Shown here: positions 27,201-42,200 of the stretch, piece after piece
Layout of the letters: the number at the start of each line of letters is the position of its first letter
How positions within the stretch are numbered: position 1 is the stretch's first letter
NCBI GenBank assembly: GCA_949316495.1
Contig: OX439012.1
Location: 31,763,927 to 31,827,926, forward strand
Source: Amphiduros pacificus
Lineage: Eukaryota > Annelida > Polychaeta > Phyllodocida > Hesionidae
Direction: 5' to 3'
Length of the DNA: 64,000 nt
The notes under the pieces: model-generated
The model's input: only the letters and a program-made list of their open reading frames with translations
Told to the model about the DNA's origin: nothing
Database searches by the model: none
Made by a program: the position numbers and the translations under genes

Positions 27201-30200
27201 TAGGTCACCATCAGTTAATACTGTGCCAAATCTTAGATACTACCACCCTAAAACTCATAGCAAACACAACTAAAAACCATATTTTTGTCACATATATCTG
27301 TGACCATATGGAAGTTTCAACTTGACGGATGAGGGAAAATAAAGCAGAAAAGTGTAAATTTAAGACGATGGCTAAGTTCATCACATTATTAGCAATTCAT
27401 ATTATTTCTTTTTTTTTTGGTTATGAGAAGAGTGTGATAAATTTAAAAAAATAATAATTACTATCTTTTTGTTTCATTACAAAAACTTTAAGATATATTT
27501 CAATGCCTTTGAAAAAATTCAAAATTTCTGTGGCAATTTTTTTTTTTTTTTTTTTAAAAAGGAAATAGAAATTTAGTATTGTGCTTTGAAATAAATAGCA
27601 GAAATGGGAGTATTACCTGTGAGCGGTCGGAAGGTGAAGCCGCTGGCAGAGACTGCATGCCTACCAATACGCCCTCTATTGACTGCATTATTCAATGTGT
27701 TGAAAAGTCGTAGCTTATTATAAAATTCCACAGTTCCAAGGTCAAAGGTCACAAGGACTGATGGATCTCTGGCATCCAGTGCACCAGGTCTACAAACATG
27801 GCAAAACTTCGTTAAATCATTTCAAACAAATATATATTCTTCATGTAATTCTGTCCTATGTTAAACTTAACCTATATTTTTTACATTCAAAGTTATTCAA
27901 ACAACATATGATATTAATGTATTTAACTCGAAGAAATATAATTCAACTTGACACATCAAGCTAGTAAGTGTTTTCGCCGTTCATGAATACAGAAATTTAT
28001 TATTGCATTATTGTTCAAATAGCAAAACAGAATGTGAGAAGTAGGCTTAACCAAAATAACCATTTGCAGAGTAATGTCTAAAGTTTTAGCCGAGATGAAA
28101 AAACATGGTATCTCAATGTCCTTCAAAGGGTAAAAAAAGTGTAACATTTTTTGTTACAAAAAAAAGTGTAGTTGCTCAAGAACAAAATAAAAACAAGAAA
28201 AGTTTTCATTTTGTGGCTATCATATTTATTTAGAAACCATGAAGCAATATTATAAATAAGGAGAAAATATGGTGATTTGAGGATTTCGGAGGAGTATGGA
28301 AGCAGGGGATTTTGCAAGGAGAGATAACCACAATATATGAAGGCGAAATATGCCTCTGAGAGGAAGAGACAAATAAATACCTGGCATCTGAGTCCAGCCT
28401 GAATAGGAAACATAATAACACCAGTTATTTCCTGCACATACGAGATTAACCACAGTGGAAAAGTCTCAACAAGTTATTTCCGTTCGTGGATAGCCATCGA
28501 ATCATTGATAAGTGCTTGAGTGTCGCCAAAAAAACGTGGCCCTGATTCAAAAGATTTCTGCATTGATACTTGATTTTTAACAGCTGTTTTATAATATTTG
28601 GAGTGCTCAATTGTAAACAGGTCATATATTTCTGGTTTGTTTAATTTAGCTACTTCAGACCAAGATCTGACGTGCATTTGGATGGGTAAATTAATGCTGA
28701 GAGAAATCTTCCATCATTAATGATTACTGAAGCAGCAGGCAATGGAAAAATCAGAGTGTCATTGTCTGATGAAGAAAGAATTTTTAAACAATTTTGTGTA
28801 AATCTGACCCTGTGCATGGACAGTCCAACAAAACAATGTCCAAAGACTGGTCTTGATTGATAACTGTGTTATATTTTTTTCTGATTCAGGAAATATTTTT
28901 GCAACATAGTTTTCATAATTTACAAATTATTTCATACGGTAGAATTTTCTATATTCAGGATTGTTTGTGATCTAGAGGTAATTAAATATATTTGTCAATC
29001 CAAGAACTATCTAACCAATTAAGATTTTCTTGAGGAGCAATTTGAAAAAAAACAAGAGCATTGTCCGCAGCCATTGAATGTGGTAGAACAAGATTTTTGG
29101 TAAAGTGGTTACCATGGCAACAGAAATCATTCAATCACAGCTATTATCGAACTCGTCCCACGGTATTGATATATACAATGTGCCTGTGCAATATGAAAAC
29201 AATCGGAGCAATCCCTCGGACTTTATCGTACTAACACTATATGAGGACGAACTAACTCACAAACTAATAAGCGGAGAGACAGCACCCAAATTTAAGTCCC
29301 TCTCTTCAACTTTGTCAAGGCGGGGGACAAAAATGCCTCATACAAAATGATAATGATGATACATAAATTAAACAGAAGCTTATTACCGGAACTGGAGGAT
29401 GGTGACGACTTGTTGGCCTGGAATATCTGCATATTCTGCCTCAATGGCCTGGCTGAGCTCCCGAGAAAGTTCCTTGAATGCTCCAGAGGTCCGGTGCCCC
29501 AGCTGTTCATGGTATTCTATGGTGGTAAAATTGACAGTCACCCGCCAGTACTCTGCAAACATATAGGTAAAAAACGGGCATCATTCTATCTGGTTCTAAT
29601 CTCTGCCCCAAAAAAAAAAAATAATTAAAAAAAAAAGTTTTTTGGTTCTAATCTCTGCAAAATTAACTCAAGTTGTCATTCTTATGCTATACTATTCACA
29701 AATCATGTTTAAAACTTGGGTCTCAAAATCTTTGTATCTTCTGAAAATATTATTGTAAAAGTGGGAATTATTGTAAAAGGTAACCATACAATGCTTTCTG
29801 AATTGTTTTAAGGAATTTATAAGCATATATAGGACCAAAAACTTTGCGTTTTGGTTCATTAAAACTGTAATTTGGTTAGTATCAAGCAATAGCGTGACAC
29901 ATTATCAGTTTGAAAAGATCGTCACATGATGTAAGGTACATTGATAAAACAGGTTAGGTGGTTGCAGTGAGTGATTCAAGTGCCTGTGTGAAGTGGTAGA
30001 GTGGAGTGCCTGTGTGTCAACATCCCTTCACATGACAGACATGTCTAAGATTGTCAAGGTCATGCCAAGGTCAAAGTTGTTATGCACTCATAACAAAGGT
30101 TATGGGGTCAAGTCTGTTGTGGTTCTGACACCTGTAACTCACTCTCCTTAACTTGGACTCATATGTGCAATATTGGAGGGAAGTGTTTGAAGAATTATAT

Positions 30201-33200
30201 TTTAATAACTACCTGTGACAACCAGCCAAACTGGATTTTGGCTATCTTACATGGCTAATCAAATAAGGCTTAAATCAGTGATGATGTTTATGACAAGAGT
30301 CAAACAATTTAGGAAACCTTTTAGAGGGATGCTGATATATACTGGATGATTCAAGAAAAACAAATATTTGTACAAAATTGTTATTTTTCATTAAAGTGCA
30401 ACCCTACTCACAAGAGAATAAAGAATATTAATAAAACCCCTAGAATTAGAACAAGGTCGAACGAAGGACCTTATAGGAAAATATCAAGTGTAGTCAATGT
30501 GTCAATGAGGTGTGCAGTATATACCAGGGAGAGGTGTGCAGTTTATACCAGGGAGAGGTGTGCAGTATATACCAGGGAGAGGTGTGCAGTTTATACTAGA
30601 GAGAGGTGAGCACTTTATACCAGGAGAGGTGTGCAGTATATACCAGGGAGAGGTGTGCAGTTTATACCAGGGAGTGGTGTGCAGTATATACCAGGGAGAG
30701 GTGTGCAGTTCATACCAGGGAGAGGTGTGCACTTTATGGCTGTGAGAGGTGTGCTATTCATACCAGGGAGAGGTGTGCAGTTTATACCAGGGAGAGGTGA
30801 GCACTTTATACTAGGGAGAGGTGTGCAGTTTATACCAGGGAGAGGTGTGCAGTTTGTACCAGGGAGAGGTGTGCAGTATATACCAGGGAGAGGTGTGCAG
30901 TATATACAAGCGAGAGGTGAGCACTTTATACCAGGAGAGGTGTGCAGTTTATACCAGGGAGAGGTGTGCAGTTTATACCAGGGAGAGGTGTGTAGTATTT
31001 ACCAGGGAGAGGTGTGCAGTATATACCAGGGAGAGGTGTGCAGTATATACCAGGGAGAGGTGTGCAGTTCATACCAGGGAGAGGTGTGCACTTTATGGCT
31101 GTGAGAGGTGTGCTATTCATACCAGGGGGAGGTGTGCAGTATATACCAGGGAGAGGTGTGCAGTTTATACTAGAGAGAGGTGTGCAGTTTATACTAGAGA
31201 GAGGTGAGCACTTTATACCAGGAGAGGTGTGCAGTATATACCAGGGAGAGGTGTGCAGTTTATACCAGGGAGAGGTGTGCAGTTTATACCAGGGAGAGGT
31301 GTGCAGTTTATACCAGGGAGAGGTGTGCAGTTCATACCAGGGAGTGGTGTGCAGTTTATACTAGGGAGAGGTGAGCACTTTATACCAGGAGAGGTGTGCA
31401 GTATATACCAGGGAGAGGTGTGCAGTTTATACTAGGGAGAGGTGAGCACTTTATACTAGGGAGAGGTGTGCAGTTTATACCAGGGAGAGGTGTGCAGTTT
31501 ATACCAGGGAGAGGTGTGCAGTTTATACCAGGGAGAGGTGTGCAGTTTATACCAGGGAGAGGTGTGCAGTTTATACCAGGGAGAGGTGTGCAGTTCATAC
31601 CAGGGAGAGGTGTGCACTTTATGGCTGTGAGAGGTGTGCAATTCATACCAGGGGGAGGTGTGCAGTTCATACCTGGGAGAGGTGTGCACTTTATGGCTGT
31701 GAAAGGTGTGCAATTCATACCAGGGGGAGGTGTGCAGTTCATACCAGGAAGAGGTGTGCACTTTATGGCTGTGAGAGGTGTGCAATTCATACCAGGGGGA
31801 GGTGTGTAGTTCATACCAGGGAGAGGTGTGCAGTTCATAACACAGAGAGGTGTGCAGTTCATACCAGGGAGAGGTGTGCACTTTATGGCTGTGAGAGGTG
31901 TGCAGTTCATACCAGGGAGAGGTGTGCACTTTATGGCTGTGAGAGGTGAGAGGAGGGACATAGATGAGTTGAGATGATGAGGACTGACATGTGGTAGACA
32001 CCTGGCCTGGCTGTGTAGATGATATGTTTACATTGTACAACAAGGCCAGAGTACATGTGTATTGTGACAAGCCTACACTCCACAATATGAAACACCTAGG
32101 ACACCCACCTCCATCAACAATCCACTCACAGAATTAACATTTGTTTTGTAAATATATCTTATAATATAAGAGATTGAAGAAATTAATAACAGGGCAGCAT
32201 GGTTAAGGGCGGGAACAGTTTTGTCTTAAAACAAACCGGGCATGTGAATGTAGACATGTTCTCCCTCTAACATTTGGCCTGGCAGGAGGAGTGTGGCATG
32301 TTCTATAGTAACATTAGACCTGGCAGGAGGAGTGTGGCATGTTCTACACTAACATTAGGCCAGCCAGAAGGAGTGTGGCATGTTCTACAGTAACATTAGG
32401 CCAGTCCGGAGGAGTGTGACATGTCCTTCTCTCAGCAGGTTAGCCAGGAGGAGTGTGACAAGTCCTTCTCCCAGCAGGTCAGCCAGGAGGAGTGTGACAT
32501 GTCCTTCTCTCGGCAGGTCAGTCAGGAGGAGTGTGACATGTCCTTCTCTCGGCAGGTCAGTCAGGAGGAGTGTGACATGTCCTTCTCTCGGCAGGTCAGC
32601 CAGGAGGAGTGTGACATGTCCTTCTCTCGCCAGGTCAGCCAGGAGGAGTGTGACATGTCCTTCTCACGGCAGGTCAGCCAGGAGGAGTGTGACATGTCCT
32701 TCTCTCGCCAGGTCAGCCAGGAGGAGTGTGATATGTCCTTCTCACGGCAGGTCAGCCAGGAGGAGTGTGACATGTCCTTCTCACGGCAGGTCAGCCAGGA
32801 GGAGTGTGACATGTCCTTCTCTCAGCAGGTCAGCCAGGAGGAGTGTGACATGTCCTTCTCTCGCCAGGTCAGCCAGGAGGAGTGTGACATGTCCTTCTCT
32901 CGGCAGGTCAGCCAGGAGGAGTGTGACATGTCCTTCTCTCGCCAGGTCAGCCAGGAGGAGTGTGACATGTCCTTCTCACGGCAGGTCAGCCAGGAGGAGT
33001 GTGACATGTCCTTCTCACGGCAGGTCAGCCAGGAGGAGTGTGACATGTCCTTCTCTCAGCAGGTCAGCCAGGAGGAGTGTGACATGTCCTTCTCTCGGCA
33101 GGTCAGCCAGGAGGGGTGTGACATGTCCTTCTCTCGGCAGGTCAGCCAGGAGGAGTGTGACATGTTCTTCTCTCAGCAGGTCAGCCAGGAGGAGTGTGAC

Positions 33201-36200
33201 ATGTTCTTCTCTCGCCAGGTCAGCCAGGAGGAGTGTGACATGTCCTTCTCTCGCCAGGTCAGCCAGGAGGAGTGTGACATGTCCTTCTCACGGCAGGTCA
33301 GCCAGGAGGAGTGTGACATGTCCTTCTCTCGGCAGGTCAGCCAGGAGGAGTGTGACATGTCCTTCTCTCAGCCAGGAGGAGTGTGACATGTCCTTCTCTC
33401 AGCAGGTCAGCCAGGAGAAGTGTGACATGTCCTTCTCTCAGCAGGTCAGCCAGGAGGAGTGTGACATGTCCTTCTCTCAGCAGGTCAGCCAGGAGAAGTG
33501 TGACATGTCCTTCTCTCGGCAGGTCAGCCAGGAGGAGTGTGACATGTCCTTCTCTCAGCAGGTCAGCCAGGAGGAGTGTGACATGTCCTTCTCTCGGCAG
33601 GTCAGCCAGGAGGAGTGTGACATGTCCTTCTCTCGCCAGGTCAGCCAGGAGGAGTGTGACATGTCCTTCTCACGGCAGGTCAGCCAGGAGGAGTGTGACA
33701 TGTCCTTCTCTCGGCAGGTCAGCCAGGAGGAGTGTGACATGTCCTTCTCTCAGCCAGGAGGAGTGTGACATGTCCTTCTCTCAGCAGGTCAGCCAGGAGG
33801 AGTGTGACATGTCCTTCTCTCAGCAGGTCAGCCAGGAGAAGTGTGACATGTCCTTCTCTCAGCAGGTCAGCCAGGAGGAGTGTGACATGTCCTTCTCTCA
33901 GCCAGGAGGAGTGTGACATGTCCTTCTCACGGCAGGTCAGCCAGGAGAAGTGTGACATGTCCTTCTCTCAGCAGGTCAGCCAGGAGGAGTGTGACATGTC
34001 CTTCTCTCAGCCAGGAGGAGTGTGACATGTCCTTCTCTCAGCAGGTCAGCCAGGAGGAGTGTGACATGTCCTTCTCTCGGCAGGTCAGCCAGGAGGAGTG
34101 TGACATGTCCTTCTCTCAGCAGGTCAGCCAGGAGAAGTGTGACATGTCCTTCTCTCGGCCTCTATCTTGATATCCTTGCAGACTGAACCCTTCAGTAAAA
34201 TGTATGAACTAAGATCTCTTTTTTGTGTGTATGCATTGATGCAATTATTTTTTTTGTCATCAAACTTGTCCTTTTGGTGTGATATTCAGATAAACCCCTT
34301 TTGTATGATTGTCATAAATTGACCATTTTATTTGATGATAAATTTTATAAAACCAATTTTATTTAAGTATTTCACATTCGCCAAATGACAACATTTTTAA
34401 AAATGTGGATTCCATGAAGCAACACATCAAATATACACGGAAGGGTACTTTCCTGTGACGATAAAATATAAGATATCATCCTCACCTAAGCATTCATTGG
34501 TTCGTATAATACATCTGATTAACATTAATATCGCCATAATGAGTCACACAAAGTATCCCAGAATGCATACTGATGTTTCAATGATCAGTTCATCGTGCAT
34601 AAACATAAAATAACAGTCAATCAGTGATAAAAACAGATTTTCAGCAGTACTAGCTCACTGGTGATTTTTGGCGAGTGAATGATTAAATTTAACAAGAAAA
34701 ATGCTAATTTGGTACTAGCCAAATGGATTTAGTACCAGCCTTGGCTAGTTGCCGAGTGCTTGTTTCTATCACTGGCAATGACAAGCTCCAATGACCCTGC
34801 CTGGGGAGATCACAAAAAAAAGGATGCGAAAAGGCCTAAATTTCTATCATGGCATTCCCTGTGATGATAATCCAAGTGAACAAAAGTCAGATAAAAACCA
34901 GGAAGGTTAGGGCATCTGTCTTTAATATTCAGCATGTATATTAATTACACAGATAATATTCAGGCTGAGAGCCAATGAGATCATCAAAAGAGCATGAGAG
35001 CCACCTGGTGGCCCTCGCAGACACCTCAAGTATTTAACCTGTGGTAAGATGTGAATTGTTGGGACATTTGATATAATTTATGTTCAAGTATAAAGGTGGG
35101 AGGTGAAAGTAGGGATCTACAAAGTATGCTTCTCTGAAGGTTGACATTTACAAATAAGATAGACAATGAAGGAGACGTTGGGTAGACCAAGATATACGCG
35201 TGGGGGAATACCCTAAACAGGCGAAGGAGGCAACTTCAAGTTTGAAAATGTTAGATTTCAAGCATTTTTTTTTAAAAACAGAAACAGATGCAAGGGGTAC
35301 TATTGGGGTGGTTATCATTTCTGTAATGTATAGATGAATTTAGGGATTGAAGCAGAACCAAAAAGGAGCAAAAGAGAGTAGATTTATGAGAAGACAATTA
35401 ATCTCTGACTTCCCTTAAAACAACCAAAAGTGATAGAATTTTTAGTGCATCATGCTACCACAAGGGGGCACACCGTGCCACTAGAGGGGACACTAGAGGT
35501 CACCTTTGAGGATGCCATAGATACCGGTAAAACGTTATATATATTTCACACAGGGCAGTCATTTCTGTTGAATATCTGGGAAGCTTTCAGTTGACTTGAG
35601 CAAGACATGTCACACCCCCTGGTGGTAGACTGCAGAACCCGCCATAGATGACATATGGTTTGGTAAATCATATGTTTTTATGTACTCCTGTGACAAATGA
35701 TGGCAGTAAAATTTGGAAGGTTATTTTACTTGGTGTGAGTATAGGTATAAGGTTTCTGACATGTCGTGGGGTGTGTGCTTGTGGTGCTGGCCCCGGGGGC
35801 TCTGTCTCCTCTGATCAGCCTTGTTAACATTGCACTATGCATTGTTTGCGGGACTCATCAGACTGTGTATACATTTACCACATTCCTACCCATTATTTAA
35901 CACACTGCCAAACTGTACACACAAAAACAAATGAATATTTATAAGCTTCAAATCTTCTTTATATGTGTTGAACATGAATAATACTGACTGTGGGTCAGAT
36001 TATCTACTAGTCTGGTCTGATGTTCAGTTTATGTTTCTGGTCTGGAGTCTGTCTATATTATCTCTTAGTCAGGTCTGTGGTCTGTCCTGTTTATGGAAAG
36101 GTATGGTCTGACTCCATTTCCCATTATGAATCAGGTCCATCTGTGCTCAGGTTTGAACAATTCTCCAATGAAAAATTCCAAACTATATTTTTACACACAA

Positions 36201-39200
36201 TTAAATATGGCTTGCAAACAAATGCATTTGTTCCAGGATTAAATTTCCATAAAGAAAGTTATATTTTTTCCAGGAGATGGAAAAACTGGCTGAGTTGTAC
36301 AAAAAAACCTTACAGTTTACATGTCTTGATTAAGATATGCTAAAGAAATGTTAAAATTTAAATAATTTTAAAGCATTGACATTCAATGTGTTTAATCATG
36401 TTTCCAGAGACTCACAGATAAAATCTTATTATTCATTCTAGTCATTCTATCCTTTGACATCTTAGTTTAACAGACCTGTATCTAATGCTGACCTGACCTG
36501 ACCTGACCTGACCTGACCTGACAATTGAGTTATGAATGTAACAAGTGCATATCATTTTTTATTAATAAAAAATGACCAAATGTGTGAATCCAGATTGGCC
36601 TGACATCAAACAAGTGTGAGCCCTGACTGACCTGACCTACACTGGTCCCCACAGGTGAGCCCAGACTGACCTGACCTACACTGGTCCACACACATGAGCC
36701 CAGACTGACCTGACCTACACTGGTCCACACACACATGAGCCCAGACTGACCTGACCTACACTGGTCCACACATGTGAGCCCAGACTGACCTGACCTACAC
36801 TGGTCCACACATGTGAGCCCAGACTGACCTGACCTACAATGGTCCACACATGTGAGCCCAGACTGACCTGACCTACAATGGTCCACACATGTGAGCCCAG
36901 ACTGACCTGACCTACACTGGTCCACACATGTGAGCCCAGACTGACCTGACCTACACTGGTCCACACACACATGAGCCCAGACTGACCTGACCTACACTGC
37001 TCCACACATGTGAGCCCAGACTGACCTGACCTACACTGGTCCACACACACATGAGCCCAGACTGACCTGACCTACACTGGTCCACACATGTGAGCCCAGA
37101 CTGACCTGACCTACACTGGTCCACACATGTGAGCCCAGACTGACCTGACCTACACTGGTCCACACATGTGAGCCCAGACTGACCTGACCTACAATGGTCC
37201 ACACATGTGAGCCCAGACTGACCTGACCTACAATGGTCCACACATGTGAGCCCAGACTGACCTGACCTACACTGGTCCACACATGTGAGCCCAGACTGAC
37301 CTGACCTACACTGGTCCACACATGTGATCCCAGACTGACCTGACCTACACTGGTCCACACAAAGTGATGGCACTTCCCCTGTTTATGGCATCTATGTCTT
37401 GTGTTTTGGGTATAACCAACAATTTGATTTGCTGCCAGGGCGATGCAACAGAACTGTGTGTACCTGTACAATGAAGGGGGGTGGGAGGGGGATGTGGGGT
37501 GTGGGGTGGGAGGTGGCCCTCCTATATATCTCTCCATGTTCCTGGCAATCACACAGCCTGACATCCTGGCATTCCTGGGGTTATATATATTGTGCAAATC
37601 TATCACTTTTCCTATTCTTGTTAACTTCAAGAGATAAATTGTCCAACAAATATGTCTTGTATCAATGTGTGCTTTTCACAGTAAGAAACAGTAAAAAGAT
37701 GTGGAAAACCAATAAAACTTGTGGCCATGCTTTGGACACGATATGATCACAAACATGACCTCTTGACCTCTTGCCATCTTGGCCCACTGAACACTTTATA
37801 GAGGAAGTGTAAAACCAGACAACTAATATTCTTGCCTAAAATATGCAAACATTTCATGTAGAACCACCTGGAGAATTAAACTTCCACCTGCCTGAGGTAT
37901 GCATGCATGATTTTACAATACTGAATGCGTGACTCTATTTGGTTCAGAATATGCGTGACTCTATTTGGTTCAGAATATGCGTGACTCTATTTGGTTCAGA
38001 ATATGTGTGACTCTATTGATTCAGAATATGAGTGACTCTATTGATTCAGAATATGAGTGACTCTATTGGTTCAGAATGTGTGTGACTCTATTTGGTTCAG
38101 AATATGCATGACTCTATTGGTTCAGAATGTGTGTGACTCTATTTGGTTCAGAATATGCGTGACTCTATTTGGTTCAGAATATGTGTGACTCTATTGATTC
38201 AGAATATGAGTGACTCTATTGGTTCAGAATATGCGTGACTCTATTTGGTTCAGAATATGCGTGACTCTATTTGGTTCAGAATATGCGTGACTATTTGGTT
38301 CAGAATATGCGTGACTCTATTTGGTTCAGAATATGCGTGACTCTATTGATTCAGAATATGCATGACTCTATTTGGTTCAGAATATGCGTGGCTCTATTGA
38401 TTCAGAATATGCATGATTCTATTGGTTCAGAATATGCGTGGCTCTATTGATTCAGAATATGCATGATTCTATTGGTTCAGAATATGCGTGACTATATTTG
38501 ATTCAGAATATGCGTGACCATATTATAGTCTGGACTAGGACTGTTATGAGTGCTACTCAAGTGCTGCCCTCTACCTCGCGATCTCCTCACCTTAGCCCCA
38601 CTAACTCTATTTGGTTCAGAATATGCGTGACTATATTTGATTCAGAATATGTGTGACCATATTATAGTCTGGACTAGGACTGTTATGAGTGCTACTTAAG
38701 TGCTGCCCTCTACCTCGCGATCTCCTCACCTTAGCCCCACTTACTATCCTTGCCCCACCCAAAATAATGGCTGTGAGTTTGGGTTGGGGCTTGCTCCCTG
38801 ATACCGTGGTATTGTAGTACTCTGGGCTCAGGTTAAGGTTGTGTCTGCTGATACTCAGACCTGATCACCCTCACCTCTCGGACTATTTCTCTCAACGTGG
38901 TCTATATTATATATATATGACAACCTACCAACTCTAACCTCTGTGCCAACAATTCTTTGATCCTAATATCATGTGGATCTGATGATCAATAAAGATAGAC
39001 TTTCTCTCAATTGTGGAGAATAATGTTATCTTCTGGGAAGAATAGATTCCGTGATTGTAGGGGGAAAGGGAAATCACGTTTTTGAAAAGTGAGGTGATGA
39101 CATTGGAGTGGCAGATATGATTTTTGCAGATGAGTAGATAAAATCAATACCTCAAAATTATGAGGTATTGATAAAATGGATGTTGACTATCTCATAGGTG

Positions 39201-42200
39201 GATATTATGCATGATTATGCATTATTAAATTGCTAGGAATTGATAATTTATCATAAACAATGATCACTGAAGATGAATATGATTATATAAGTAGAGTGGA
39301 GTACATTGAATAGCATACAATAGTTGGATAATGTTATACACACTGGGGGCATACAGTGGGATGGAGTGGTCAGCCGTTCCTACTCTCCCTCCCTACATTA
39401 TGTTATACACACACTGGGGGCATGGAGTGGTCAGCCGTTCCTACTCTCCCTCCCTACATTATGTTATACACACACTGGGGGCATGGAGTGGTCACCCGTT
39501 CCTACTCTCCCTCCCTACATTATGTTATACACACACTGGGGGCATGGAGTGGTCAGCCGTTCCTACTCTCCCTCCCTACATTATGTAATACACACACTGG
39601 GGGCATGGAGTGGTCACCCGTTCCTACTCTCCCTCCCTACGTTATGTTATACACACACTGGGGGCATGGAGGGGTCAGCCGTTCCTACTCTCCCTCCCTA
39701 CGTTATGTTATACACACACTGGGGGCATGGAGTGGTCACCCGTTCCTACTCTCCCTCCCTACGTTATGTTATACACACACTGGGGGCATGGAGTGGTCAC
39801 CCGTTCCTACTCTCCCTCCCTACATTATGTTATACACACACTGGGGGCATGGAGTGGTCACCCGTTCCTACTCTCCCTCCCTACGCTACGTTATACACAC
39901 ACTGGGGGCATGGAGTGGTCAGCCGTTCCTACTCTCCCTCCCTACATTATGTTATACACACACTGGGGGCATGGAGTGGTCAGCCGTTCCTACTCTCCCT
40001 CCAGACGTTACGTTATACACACACTGGGGGTATGGAGAGGTCACCCGTTCCTACTCTCCCTCCCTACCTTATGTTATACACACACTGGGGGTATGGAGTG
40101 GTCACCCGTTCCTACTCTCCCTCCCTACCTTATGTTATACACACACTGGGGGTATGGAGTGGTCAGCCGTTCCTACTCTCCCTCCCTACTCTCCCTCCCT
40201 ACCTTATGTTATACACACACTGGGGGCATGAAGGGGTCAGCTGTTCCTACTCTCCCTCCCTAGGTTATGTTATACACACACTGGGGGCATGGAGTGGTCA
40301 GCCTTTCCTACTCTCCCTCCCTACATTATGTTATACACACACTGGGGGCATGGAGTGGTCAGCTGTTCCTACTCTCCCTCCCTATGTTATGTTATACACA
40401 CACTGGGGGCATGGAGTGGTCAGCCGTTCCTACTCTCCCTCCCTACGTTACGTTATACACACACTGGGGGTATGGAGTGGTCAGCCGTTCCTACTCTCCC
40501 TCCCTACGTTACGTTATACACACACTGGGGGCATGGAGGGGTCAGCCGTTCCTACTCTCCCTCCCTACGTTATGCTATACACACACTGGGGGCATGGAGT
40601 GGTCAGCCGTTCCTACTCTCCCTCCCTATGTTATGTTATACACACACTGGGGGCATGGAGTGGTCAGCCGTTCCTACTCTCCCTCCCTACCTTATGTTAT
40701 ACACACACTGGGGGCATGGAGGGGTCAGCTGTTCCTACTCTCCCTCCCTACATTATGTTATACACACACTGGGGGCATGGAGTGGTCAGCCGTTCCTACT
40801 CTCCCTCCCTACCTTATGTTATACACACACTGGGGGTATGGAGTGGTCACCCGTTCCTACTCTCCCTCCCTACCTTATGTTATACACACGCTGGGGGCAT
40901 GGAGTGGTCACCCGTTCCTACTCTCCCTCCCGACGTTATGTTATACACACACTGGGGGCATGGAGAGGTCAGCCGTTTCTACTCTCCCTCCCAGCGTTAT
41001 GTTATACACACACTGGGGGCATGGAGAGGTCAGCCGTTTCTACTCTCCCTCCCAGCATTATGTTATACACACACTGGGGGCATGGAGAGGTCAGCCGTTC
41101 CTACTCTCCCTCCCTACGCTACGTTATACACACACTGGGGGCATGGAGTGGTCAGCCGTTCCTACTCTCCCTCCCTACCTTATGTTATACACACACTGGG
41201 GGCATGGAGGGGTCAGCTGTTCCTACTCTCCCTCCCTACCTTATGTTATACACACACTGGGGGCATGGAGTGGTCAGCCGTTCCTACTCTCCCTCCCTAC
41301 GTTACGTTATACACACACTGGGTGAGGGCATGGAGTGGTCAGCGGTTCCTACACTCCCTCCCTATGTTATGTTATACACACACTGGGGGCATGGAGTGGT
41401 CACCCGTTCCTACTCTCCCTCCCGACGTTATGTTATACACACACTGGGGTCATGGAGGGGTCAGCTGTTCCTACTCTCCCTCCCTACCTTATGTTATACA
41501 CACACTGGGGGCATGGAGTGGTCAGCCGTTCCTACTCTCCCTACCTACGTTATGTTATACACACACTGGGGTCATGGAGGGGTCAGCTGTTCCTACTCTC
41601 CCTCCCTACCTTATGTTATACACACACTGGGGGCATGGAGTGGTCAGCCGTTCCTACTCTCCCTCCCTACGTTATGTTATACACACACTGGGGGCATGGA
41701 GTGGTCAGCCGTTCCTACTCTCCCTCCCGACGTTATGTGATACACACACTGGGGGCATGGAGTGGTCAGCCGTTCCTACTCTCCCTCCCGACGTTATGTG
41801 ATACACACACTGGGGGCATGGAGTGGTCAGTCGTTCCTACTCTCCCTCCCTACGTTACGTTATACACACACTGGGGGCATGGAGTGGTCAGCCGTTCCTA
41901 CTCTCCCTCCCTACGTTATGTTATACACACGCTGGGGGCATGGAGTGGTCAGCCGTTCCTACTCTCCCTCCCTACGTTATGTTATACACACACTGGGGGC
42001 ATGGAGTGGTCAGCCGTTCCTACTCTCCCTCCCGAAGTTACGTTATACACACACTGGGGGCATGGAGTGGTCAGCCGTTCCTACTCTCCCTCCCTACGTT
42101 ATGTTATACACACACTGGGGGCATGGAGTGGTCACCCGTTCCTACTCTCCCTCCCTAAGTTATGTTATACACACACTGGGGGCATGGAGTGGTCAGCCGT

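Noticed and set aside
32380-34170. Open frames of 321 and 462 codons with [12 protein letters not shown] or [11 protein letters not shown] repeats
   Set aside because: Two frames of the same 39-bp array; the peptides are by-products of the repeat.
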